Assembly (NCBI GenBank): GCA_047495785.1
Contig: JBLDXI010000029.1
Coordinates: 1,178,001-1,242,000 of the forward strand
Direction of reading: 5' to 3'
DNA: 64,000 bases
Origin: Lepidodermella squamata
Lineage: Eukaryota; Gastrotricha
Part shown: positions 44,222 to 53,429 of the stretch, piece after piece
Numbering within the stretch: the first letter of the stretch is position 1
Layout of the letters: every line of letters starts with the position of its first letter
Program-made: the position numbers and the translations under genes
Notes under the pieces: generated by a model
What the model saw: the letters and a program-made list of their open reading frames with translations, nothing else
What the model was told of the DNA's origin: nothing
Databases searched by the model: none

Positions 44222-44227
44222 TATAAA
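44222..44227 (+). promoter_or_regulatory. TATA box of receptor 3
   Basis: TATAAA in the context TTATAAAGGTGG, 65 nt before the ATG at 44287; equivalent to the box of receptor 1. Confidence 0.6.
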
Positions 44228-44286
44228 GGTGGTAGACAGTCTTCATTCGGTAATTTTTCTTTTCAAAGTTGTTCTATCGAAACAAG

Positions 44287-46710
44287 ATGAGGTCTGATCA
44301 GTTATCGAGTATTTTCTTCGGAATTCTTCTGATATACTCTATCGCAAACTGTCAAGATTTGCCACAGAAACGACTTGTTGTCCTTAATCTCATCACGCTC
44401 AACGTGCAGGATCAAAGCGCGGCTTTTGTGCAAGATCTAATCAACTTTCTTGTCGAAATGGCAAATCAGAAGAACCTGATTCCAGGCTATACTCTAGAAA
44501 TACGCCATGCCGAGGAAGATTTTGGTCGTCAATCAGTTCGACGCGTCGTCGAATTCAAACGGCAAGAAGAAGCTGGCAATGTCGCAAAAGCGCCAATCTC
44601 TCTGGGACCAGTCACCTCAACTGGCTGCACGAGTCTCGGACCGGTATTGCATCACCTCCAAGCAGTTTCCATGTCACCTACATGCACTGCGCCAGGCCTA
44701 ATTGATCGTTGGAAATCCAAGAATCTTTACTTGAACCTTCGGACTGGTCAAGTTTTCGCTTACACTATCCTGACTGCTATTGGAAAAATCGGAGGATGGA
44801 AGCGTTTTGCTCTCATCGCGAATTCTGACAATACAAATGACATTGGAGTAGCCATGCTAACCCACAAGATCGCCCTATCGAATGGCTTCGAGGTTCCTCT
44901 CTTCACCAGTGTCAGTAATATTGATTCAGATGTGATCGACGCTATAGTCAAATCTGAAGCCAGAGTTATCGTCTTAGTAGCAGCGATAAATGATCTGGTG
45001 AAGAAACTACTCTGCATGAGTTCTGCAGCTGGGCTGACAGGCGAAAGATACGTCTTCATGGCTAGCAATTCAGCATTTGTCGATCCCACAACTCAGCCAG
45101 CAATCATAATGCCTGGATGTACGAGGGAAATGTTGATTGAGCAGATGAAGCAAACTTTTTTCGCGGGACCAATGTATCGCTTCGACGATCCAACTGTAAG
45201 AGCTGAATGGGGCTATAATCAGCCGGAATTTGATGCTATGTTGGACCAATATCAGATCAGGATTAAAAACAAGACTGTTCGAGCTGGCAATTACGGTTTC
45301 CGGTACCTTTTCCACGACAACGCGCTGATGGGTCTTTTTGCTCTCCGCGACCTGGAAATGACCCTGAGGACGAAACATAACTCGACCCTGTCTGAGTACT
45401 CCGAAAACCCGGAACTGATAGGAAAACTGGCTAATGAGTCGATGCTATCGGTAGATCGCTACGGTCTGCGAATTCCACCCGGTCGAATGTCATTCAACAA
45501 AACGACGGGCTTAATTTCCCAAGATATTCAAGGAATCGTGCAGTGGACCCCACAGTCTAAGGATCAATACGTCGTCCAGGTCTATCAACTACCCGACACC
45601 CAGGCGTTTGTCTACGAAAGCTATGCGGTTCATAAATTGAAAAAGATTGAATGGATCAACGGAGCCCCTCCGAAAGATAGGCCAAAGAACCAGTTAGTTG
45701 TGCTGAAAGTTTCCTTTGGCACTTCTCTAACTATTTGGCTTTTCGCATCTTTGTTTGGAGCTTTGAATATAGCTTCAATCGCTGTGCTTTGGCTAACTCG
45801 GAAACGAAGGTTGAGCGATGTTCCGATGGTCAAGATCATCGGACTATTGGGGAGTCTTCTTTTGCTCGTTGCATCCGTGATCCTCGTCACAGAATCTGAA
45901 GGCGACAGACAAACGGTTTGGCAAGCAGGTGTTGCGTGTTTGATCATCGGATTTTCGATAGTCGACGGCATTTCAGCGATGAGGACAAAATGGTATGTTG
46001 TCCCGTGTTCTGTTGCCCCATCTCCGGCAGGCAGCAAAATATTCAATACATCTTCTACAATCGCAAGTAAAACTCAAGCTGCTTTTTCGGAGAAGGGCAA
46101 ACCCTGCAAAATTAAGCCTCAAACTTCTACGTCAAGCTCCATAATACTAATTGCCGCTCCGTCGACTCGAAAAAAACTTTCGCTACGAAGCAGTAAGAAA
46201 TCAAACCTTGCTGGTTGCGCTGTGTTTTTTATGGTAAATTTTACTATTCTGGCTATTTGGTTTGCTATGGACCCTCAGACCTGTTCTCTGAAACATTCGG
46301 CTAGAGCGTTCTACTATTCGAAAATCGATACAGTGACCGAAACTTTCTCTTATCAGTGTTTATCGACCGTTTTCAAACCTGCCGCCATTTTTCCTTTGAT
46401 CTTTTTCGTCATTCATCTGATCATATTGCTAGCAACAGCCTACTCGTGTTTTCAACTGAAACAACGTCTGAAAGCGGTAGAATCTGGCCAACCAAAAGAG
46501 TTCACATTCGTAAGCTTTTCAATAGCCAATATGATCGCTCTTCTGATTGCTTTTGGGTTGATACTTGCTATCATCGTCGGTAAAGAATTCATCACGGGCC
46601 CTGATGTTCAGGTCATTTTAGCATCGGGCGCTCTTGTATCAGCAGCTTCAGTTACTTTAACGTGGATGTTACCTGTCATCTCAAATGTGAGAAAACATTT
46701 TAATCCTTAA
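44287..46710 (+). CDS. GABA-B-like family C 7TM receptor 3 (intronless), inverted twin of receptor 1
   Basis: Single exon, 807 aa from MRSDQLSSIFFGILLIYSIA (signal peptide). Almost identical to receptor 1 over the ligand-binding domain (residues about 40-450 differ at only a few positions, for example S/Y in LCMS(S/Y)AAGL and I/T in QIR(I/T)KN). The segment from about residue 455 to 680 (juxtamembrane, TM1-TM4 and the Ser/Lys-rich loop) has many differences; the C-terminal part from FSYQCLSTVFKP on is again nearly identical. The TM4 end reads IWFAMDPQTC, keeping the family Asp that receptor 1 lacks. So the pair would share ligand specificity but might differ in coupling or trafficking; that is inference. 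TATA box upstream, no introns. Confidence 0.82.
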   Translation: MRSDQLSSIFFGILLIYSIANCQDLPQKRLVVLNLITLNVQDQSAAFVQDLINFLVEMANQKNLIPGYTLEIRHAEEDFGRQSVRRVVEFKRQEEAGNVAKAPISLGPVTSTGCTSLGPVLHHLQAVSMSPTCTAPGLIDRWKSKNLYLNLRTGQVFAYTILTAIGKIGGWKRFALIANSDNTNDIGVAMLTHKIALSNGFEVPLFTSVSNIDSDVIDAIVKSEARVIVLVAAINDLVKKLLCMSSAAGLTGERYVFMASNSAFVDPTTQPAIIMPGCTREMLIEQMKQTFFAGPMYRFDDPTVRAEWGYNQPEFDAMLDQYQIRIKNKTVRAGNYGFRYLFHDNALMGLFALRDLEMTLRTKHNSTLSEYSENPELIGKLANESMLSVDRYGLRIPPGRMSFNKTTGLISQDIQGIVQWTPQSKDQYVVQVYQLPDTQAFVYESYAVHKLKKIEWINGAPPKDRPKNQLVVLKVSFGTSLTIWLFASLFGALNIASIAVLWLTRKRRLSDVPMVKIIGLLGSLLLLVASVILVTESEGDRQTVWQAGVACLIIGFSIVDGISAMRTKWYVVPCSVAPSPAGSKIFNTSSTIASKTQAAFSEKGKPCKIKPQTSTSSSIILIAAPSTRKKLSLRSSKKSNLAGCAVFFMVNFTILAIWFAMDPQTCSLKHSARAFYYSKIDTVTETFSYQCLSTVFKPAAIFPLIFFVIHLIILLATAYSCFQLKQRLKAVESGQPKEFTFVSFSIANMIALLIAFGLILAIIVGKEFITGPDVQVILASGALVSAASVTLTWMLPVISNVRKHFNP

Positions 46711-46830
46711 ACTTTAAACCATGGATTCAGAGTGTTTAGTCAAAGTTGTCGCATTTTTCTAGTTGAATAAAAATCCTCAATTTCGTGATACGTGCTCGTA
46801 AGTTGTTATGTTCCGGAAAAGACACGTGGC

Positions 46831-47629
46831 TGCTACCTGTTATACCAAAGCGGAAATAATTTAAACCAGGCCTAGTCAATGGGAACAAGGTCACGCAAAA
46901 TTATATTTTCGTTAGTACGGCCGGCTCGCTGTTGCTAAATTAGCCAGGGTTGGCTAGGCCTGCGTTAAACCATTATATCGAACAGTAAAGAAACGTTAAA
47001 AAATAGAAACGGAAATGTCACTGCTCACTTGTCTTCAAGGATGATTTAAATTAACACTGAAAGTTGATTTTTATGAATTTTTTACTGACAAAGTGTCACT
47101 GATGAAAAGTCACTGCTGATTCGACCCTCATTTGCTGAAGTGTCACTGCTGAAAAGTCTGAACACGAGTTGTAGCACAGTCGGCCATTCTATTTACATAC
47201 GAATAAAATATTATTATTTTATAAGAAGAATTAGAAAACTGGTTTGATTCTACCCCTCTGAAACAGGACTTATCACCGGTGATGCTCAAATCCCACTAAA
47301 ATTCAGTTTGCGGGTCGCAGCCTGTTGTATCCTCACGACACTTTTGGAACCTGAAGTTGAACTGCGAGAAGCATCGAACCCATCCACAGGTAGATGCGAT
47401 GCAAGCCGCTAAGCAGATGGCAGTAAATAAGTACTGCTCAATGGAGCGTCTTCAATTAAACGATACTATAGCAGCCCGGGTTACTAACATTTCAACCTCG
47501 AAATTTTGAAAAATTCGAAATTGTTGGTGAACCGTAAATTGCCTTATTTTGCTCTGAAAGTCACGAAAAATCGGGAGTAAAAAACATCACTCATAATAAT
47601 AATTTTCGTTTATTCTCCTCGACGTTTGA
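46831..47629. other. Intergenic between receptor 3 and the transporter
   Basis: About 800 nt. Short direct repeats of a GTCACTGCTGA-like word lie at about 47017-47155. A Pol III-like A/B box pair on the minus strand is at 47414-47371, similar to the one near 40040. No gene recognised. Confidence 0.4.
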
Positions 47630-50583
47630 TCAGTAATCACCCGAAATGAATAGCATAAAAGCTGCGATAACGCTCCAAACTGAAAGCGAGCTAAAGGCAA
47701 GACAGTTCGTCCAAATCAACATGGGAATTAGGGAAAAAGTCCTCGAAGCAGTTGGCGGTTCTTGCAAGTCGAGTTGTGGCAAGCTGCCCAGTTCAGAGGT
47801 CAGGTGGTAAGGATGTGGCATCGGGGCGGATATGTCTTCGATTCGTAAATTTGATGGCTCGGGTCGTGGTCGATATCGCTTCGAAGCAGGGCTGTTGTGT
47901 TCTAAGTCCAGGATTAGCAGGCTGATAGGAACAGCGATGAGAAGAGGCGCCATAGCCGATAGACCGAAAACGACCAAAATCAGATTGATGTGAGGCACCA
48001 GCGCAGCAAAAAAGACTGAAAATTCAAAATGGAACTGTGAAATTTTCAAAATTTAATTTTTTTCAATTTTGATCATAAAAACCGCGGCTATGGAAAATTC
48101 AAAATTTCCAGGTAGATAAGAATTCCGCAATCATAACAAAATTTTAATATTTTCAACGAAGTGCACTTTCATACATATTCATACTTGCAAATGTTCAACT
48201 TTCATACATATTTATGCATGACAAAATTAACTTTCATACATATTTTTTTTCATAAAATCGTATTTTTCAGCCAAACTGATTAGGAATTGGGGTTAGGGGT
48301 TAGGGTTAGGTGCCAGGGTTCTGGTTCGGGTTAGGGTTAGGTTTAGGGTTTGGTTGGGGTTCAGGATTAAGGTTAGGGTTAGGAAATTTCGAGTTTCGGG
48401 TTTCTACGAAGCTCGATTTTTGGGCCCTTGCACTTCCCCAATAGCCATTTTCCTGCGGAAAAAATTGACTTCGCTTTCGGAACCCCGTTTTTCTTTTTCA
48501 TAAACCGAAAACAGTCATCTGGCATTTCCCTAATGTTTTCAGCTTGAATTTAATGAAAAAAATATGTATGAAAGTTCGCACCCTATTTTCAATTCAAAAT
48601 TCAAAATTTCAATTTTTTGATGTTACGCACAATTTCTGAATATTTATAATTATTGTTCAGCTTACATCCAAGCAGGACAATAGCTGCGTTGACCATCATT
48701 CCGCCGTATTTTTCGTAGAAAAGACGCGTCGGAGGCATGTCGTTACGCATGACTGGCCACATAATATGCCCAGGCGTGACGAATTGATTTTGAAACGTGA
48801 CCAAAATCGAGAATAGCCAAAGAACTCGAAATACAACCTGCAATCTAGAAAATATTGAAAAAATCATGGGACCCGGTAAAATTATAATTAAAAATAATTA
48901 AAGATTGAAAAATTGTAAAAAATTGAGGTTACCCTCTAGCTGGGAGATTAAGTAGAAATACAGTTGAAGCATTGCCGTATGCCCAAAATCCGTAGAAGCC
49001 GACTGTGGCGTAACCAATGCCAAGAATTGCCATAAAAAACGAAGGAAGCCCGTCCCAGCGGCCCCAAGACCGATGTTTCTCCCTTTCACTATTCGAACTA
49101 ACAGACTGTTGAAGACCGAAAAACGAGTAAGGTTGATAGAACGCAAACACGAGATAGGCTAAAAGTTGCGTAATATCGCGATAATCGCTCGATCGGCTAT
49201 CGTACTGCTGCTGTGGTATTTTATGCTGAATTCGGCAAGAAACGTGGATGAAGTAAGCTATCAAGCAGGCTAATGCCAGGAGATTGGCTAGAATTGGGAC
49301 GGTGAAGCAGCGCGATCGCGAGAATTGCTTGTCTTTCAGCGAGCAGAACATGCACGTTGGCAGGATGAAGGCGAGTACCACCATTTGATAGGCGATCATC
49401 GGCATCATCGGCTCAGTATCCTAAACAAAAACCAGCATTAAATTTTTAAATTTTCAAAATGTTCGAACCTCGAACCTGGCTAAAACTAAAATTTCGGAAA
49501 AAAATAATTTAAAATCTCAGAAAAAAATAACGATTCTGTATAAAATTTATTCAGGAAAAAATCCAAATATCAATTTTCTCCAAAATATTTCCGAAAATCT
49601 CGGGAATTTGTTTTTTTACTTTTTTAAAAAAAATAAAAAATAAATAAAAAACCCGATAAACCCGATGTTCGGTAATTTTTCGGTATTTCAGCTGGTTTCT
49701 CCGGATTTTTTATTCCTGCAATATAATCGTTAAGTTAATTAGAATTTTGATTATGATGCCAGCTGTGTTTCACCCATAAATTTCTATTAACCTTGAATTT
49801 TTGGCTCCAACCATTCTTGCTGTATTTTTCATGTTTGCGTTATACTTTAATATGCTTTGATTTTTGAATTTATTTTTCAAATTTCATTCATAAAATTTGC
49901 TAAAATCTCACTCTATCGTGAAGAAGCTGTCGAATAATAGCCGGGCAGTAGATGAAATAGATGACAGTAACACAGCCGATTTGCGCAAAAATCGCCAAAA
50001 AATTGACGAGAAATCGCGCCGGTTTCGCCACCAAGCGAACCAATCGATGCTTCGATGCCGAAAATCGATACGTCATCAATTCGCCCAAATTCGACAGCGC
50101 ATTCCCGCCTGAAATGTTAACATTTCTCGCCGCATCTCGAAAATTCGACCACAAAACTCGAAAAAGCAACGCGGCAATAAATCCGAAGAAAATCGTAGCG
50201 ATTAAACTCGGAAATGCGCCAAGGTGTTTAAAAGCCAGTGGGAACACGATGAAGCCGTGGCTGAGGTTGAAAAATGACGAAAAACTTGACAAAGATTGAT
50301 TAATTCGTTCGGTTTCTGCGGTGTCGCTTTCATGCTCTTCGATAACTAGAAGCCGCCTGCCTTTCGGCGTGGTTTTCCGGTTCGGTTTTACCGATAATTT
50401 CACCCCGGGCGGGGTCGGTTGTAGTGTGGTTGATCTCGCTAGGCGAGCCGGGGTCTCTTCACTGGCTGGTTTATTCATCGCGTCGGCATCTTGGTCTGAG
50501 AATTCGGCCATGGAGAAAATCTGGTGGAAGCCGCTGTCGTCCAACCCAGCCGATTCGTTGCTCGCTTCGGCTGGCTGCATCAT
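47630..50583 (-). CDS. Amino-acid transporter of the Aa_trans (SLC32/36/38) superfamily
   Basis: Multi-pass membrane transporter for amino acids. Four exons on the minus strand: 50583-49912, 49420-48933, 48844-48666 and 48015-47630, 1725 nt (574 aa) with all phases closing. A long cytoplasmic N-terminus (about 110 residues, Ser/Thr/Pro-rich) precedes TM1, SSFFNLSHGFIVFPLAFKHLG, which fits the Aa_trans first helix. Later helices: FLVNFLAIFAQIGCVTVIYFIY, MVVLAFILPTCMFCSLK, LLAYLVFAFYQPYSFFGLQ, FFMAILGIGYATVGFYGFWAYG, VLWLFSILVTFQNQFVTPGHIMWPV and VPHINLILVVFGLSAMAPLLIAVPISLLI. The C-terminal tail contains HNSPASKRYRPRPEPSN and a last hydrophobic stretch. Substrate and subfamily cannot be fixed; SLC36-like (proton-coupled) is my best guess. 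A decayed copy of its last exon is at 40310-40599. Confidence 0.8.
48280..48383 (+). repeat. Degenerate telomere-like TTAGGG tract
   Basis: About 100 nt made of TTAGGG and close variants (GGGTTAGGGGTTAGGGTTAGG, GGTTCGGGTTAGGG, AGGTTTAGGGTTTGG, AAGGTTAGGG) inside intron 3 of the transporter gene. TTAGGG is the common animal telomere unit; here it is interstitial and eroded. Confidence 0.85.
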
Positions 50584-50789
50584 GACCGGGAAAAGTAAAG
50601 AAATGTTTGTTTCTCAGGCGAAAAATTACGCTAATGGAACAGCGTTTAAGTTTTTTTTCTAATACAACGTGCGTAATGTGTGTTGATATGTTTTCTCATT
50701 GTTACATCACAATCGAATGAAACCCGTCTCGAATTAGGGACAAAAATATGGCAGATTTATAAGTATTTTATTTTCGCATGTCGTGATAT
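50584..50789. other. Intergenic 5' of the transporter gene
   Basis: About 200 nt between the transporter start codon and the left end of the nested TIR elements. No box or repeat recognised. Confidence 0.4.
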
Positions 50790-50801
50790 GCTGGTCTTAT
50801 T

Positions 50802-51832
50802 CCCAGACCGGCACGAAATAAGCTGAAATACGCTGAAATAATTAAGCTGAAATAAGCTGGCAAATGATTTCAGTTGATTTCAGTTTAACGTTTTTCCAGC
50901 GTATTTCAGCTTATTTGTTTCAGCGTATTTCAGCTTAAAGCTATTCCAGCGTTTTTCAGCTTGTTATTTCAGCTCTTTCCAGACGTGGAAAATTTATTTC
51001 AGTTTATTTCAGCGCGTGACGTCATGCTAGTTCAGCGTATTTCAGCACTTTTCCGGCCATTTTTCATTTTTCATTTAAAATCTCGAAATATTCAAAGTCG
51101 ATAATTTCCTGAAAATTTATCATTATATCAGACCGATGGACAAAAATTTCTGAAAAATCGGATTTCAAAATTTAAATTTAAATTCAACCCACTGCAAAAT
51201 TCGAGCTAACGAAATGATTATCAACCTGAGAGGGACATTAACATATAAAACTTCACAAAAGGGTGATATCATAAAAGTAACTTACAAAGTTGTTGACGAT
51301 TTGTTTTTGGATCGCGTCTTGAATTCAATTGCTAACTTATGAACAGTTGTATTTGCATATGCACACTTTTATTCGGAGAGTAGTTAAGCTCATTTCAGCA
51401 TGCAATAGCAGCTAACTGAAAGCTGCCAAACTGAATCCCATTTATTAAAACATGTTAGCGTAAAACTCCAGCAATTTCCAGCTAAAAATTATTTAAGCTG
51501 AAATACGCTGAAATTGTGCGGGAAATAAACCTAGACTCAGGCTCTGCCAAGTCCTGGAAGACCAATTTGAATTTCGCGCAGTGCGTCTTACAGAATTTCA
51601 GCGTATTTCAGCTTGGCGATGTCGCCTCGTGATTATTTCAGCGTATTTCAGCGCAGTGCGTTGATGGATAAAAAATCAACGTCGCTTGACAAAAATCGGC
51701 TGAAATGTGTGCAGCCCAGAAATCAGCTCCAGCGTATTTCAGCGGCGAAGAGCTCGCCATGCCTTATTTCAGCGTATTTCAGCTGATGAAATCAGTTCCA
51801 GCACATTTCAGCTTATTTCGTGCCGGTCTGGG
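50802..51832. mobile_element. Inner TIR element rich in a TTTCAGCGTATTTCAGC repeat
   Basis: A 1031-bp element starting CCCAGACCGGCACGAAATAA and ending with its reverse complement, TIR at least 28 bp (through AAGCTGAAAT). Many copies of TTTCAGCGTATTTCAGC and its reverse complement fill the two subterminal regions (50819-51050 and 51490-51820), and a different AT-rich core lies between. No coding capacity. Inserted in the left TIR of the outer element with a TT overlap at the junction. Confidence 0.8.
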
Positions 51833-52531
51833 TTTCGGACAGAGACGTGTTTTTCGGGCTTCATTTTCTACGGTGAACACATTTTTTCACGCGCTTTATG
51901 TCAAATGATGCGCCTTGAAAAACTGCACAGTCTAGTATCAACTCCGGCAAAAAAATATCTTTTTCTGAACAGGTATTAAAGGATAACTGATCCGGCTATT
52001 TCGGACAGCTCAGTGTGAATATTTAGATTGGGGTCAAAGCTCACATTCGAGCGAGATAAAATGTGTTCGCAGATTTAACGTAAAGAAAAACACGAATAAT
52101 GAGGGATTCGAACCATTTCAATTTTCAAATAGTATTGAGTAAGCATTGTCAAGGTCGATAGTCATTTTTTCAATTCTTTGTATTTTGAAACTGTCCGAAA
52201 ATAGCCGGGACAAAATGGGTTGTCTAAAGCATTTCCTGATCAAAATTTTCGTTCAAAATTGGCTTGAACATACCAGCATTACTAAATCGATGGCGCTCTG
52301 TCCTGTCCGCTTCTTCCACCAAAAAATACCTCCTTGGGGAAAATTTAGTAATTTTGGGTCACGGGACAAGTTGGGCCATTCTTCGCATACATATCCGTTA
52401 TTTACATGTTTCATGTGTCTTTTGAAAGGCAAGACTCACGACTATCTTCAGCATTCTGAATGTACTCTATATCAGGGCTGCAAAACATGCACGACTTCCC
52501 GCGCACCGATTTAAATTTCCCGCTAAACCCG

Positions 52532-52572
52532 GGCGAATAATATGATATAGACTCTATATCATATTATTCGCC
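52532..52572. repeat. Perfect 19-bp hairpin
   Basis: GGCGAATAATATGATATAG, a 3-nt ACT loop, then the exact reverse complement. Lies inside the outer TIR element, near its right end. Confidence 0.9.
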
Positions 52573-52626
52573 TGTGTTGAGGAGAAATTACATTTCAAAT
52601 TCAAAATTGTCCGAAATAAGACCAGC

Positions 52627-53429
52627 TTACGGCAGGCTTTAATTTTGTTCGGCCGTGCACCGTGAAACACGATTCGGCCGTTGTATGAACAACTTTTCAC
52701 CGTCTACCAAGAGTGTTAAATTTTATGATATTGTTGTTAAATTTCGAACTTCCGCACCAATGCGAATAAATCTGGTAGATCACCTTAGTCAAAAACTAGG
52801 GCAAAACCCATCTTCCCAGCTTCAAAAAAGTGAAAGTTTTTAGCGTACTGCAAGCCCCTCGCATCCCGGCCGGCCAGAGCGCGACGAGGTCGCTTTTGGA
52901 CTTGGGTCGTAACAATGTTGTTGATGATTCTTCAGGTGATTTGAGAGACTCGCACCACAACTTCGGCAATAGGTAATGATACGCATGTGATACGCTTTGA
53001 TTGAAGCTCATCTACTCTGGTTAATTCCCTGTTAATCGCCTACAGTGCTGCCGGAATCGTTCATTTTGCTTCTGACATCAACGCTTTTCATCGCAGATGA
53101 TTTGTACGTGGATCGCTAATTTCATCCGTGACAGTCAGATAACTTCAAGAGCGCGATGCGCACTTTAAAATTTTAAACCTTTGTCGATTCCGGGAAGTCG
53201 AAAAGAAGCCGTCTTGAAAATGCATCCGATTTCCCTGCTAACGTCTGAAGATGCGTGGAACTGTGAAGTTCCTCCTGTGCTATAGAACGGAAATTCTTAA
53301 GGGAGGATTGTGCCCAGACGTCTAGAGAAAATTGCAAAACCATAGGGGGCGGGATGGCGGAAATATTCAAAGTGGGCACTCAGCAGTCCCTTCTCGAATC
53401 ATTCAATCCCTTTCATTCACATCCTAAGA
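52627..53429. other. Intergenic upstream of receptor 4
   Basis: About 800 nt. No TATAAA close to the ATG at 53430, unlike the other receptor genes; TTTAAAATTTTAAA at about 53164-53177 is far upstream. No repeat recognised. Confidence 0.4.

Larger units (their letters stand above)
44090..46830 (+). repeat. Right arm of the large inverted duplication
   Basis: Matches 33717-36430 in reverse complement. Near-identical tracts: about 44381-45550 (ligand-binding half) and about 46490-46783 (last helices, stop codon and 3' UTR). The part in between has many synonymous and non-synonymous differences. Confidence 0.8.
50790..52626. mobile_element. Outer TIR transposon (non-autonomous), interrupted by a second element
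   Basis: The right end (52608-52626, TGTCCGAAATAAGACCAGC) is the reverse complement of the left end GCTGGTCTTATT...TCGGACA once the inserted element 50802-51832 is removed. TIR about 19 bp. An internal TTTCGGACAG copy lies near 52003. No transposase recognised; the open frame at 52146-52514 has no known domain. Confidence 0.6.

Noticed and set aside
44269-44286. N-terminal extension of receptor 3 (and the equivalent of receptor 1 at 36259-36242)
   Set aside because: The first codon would be TTG; the in-frame ATG six codons later starts a good signal peptide in both genes.
52146-52514. 122-codon frame inside the outer TIR element as a transposase
   Set aside because: No DDE motif or DNA-binding domain; not longer than expected by chance in this composition.
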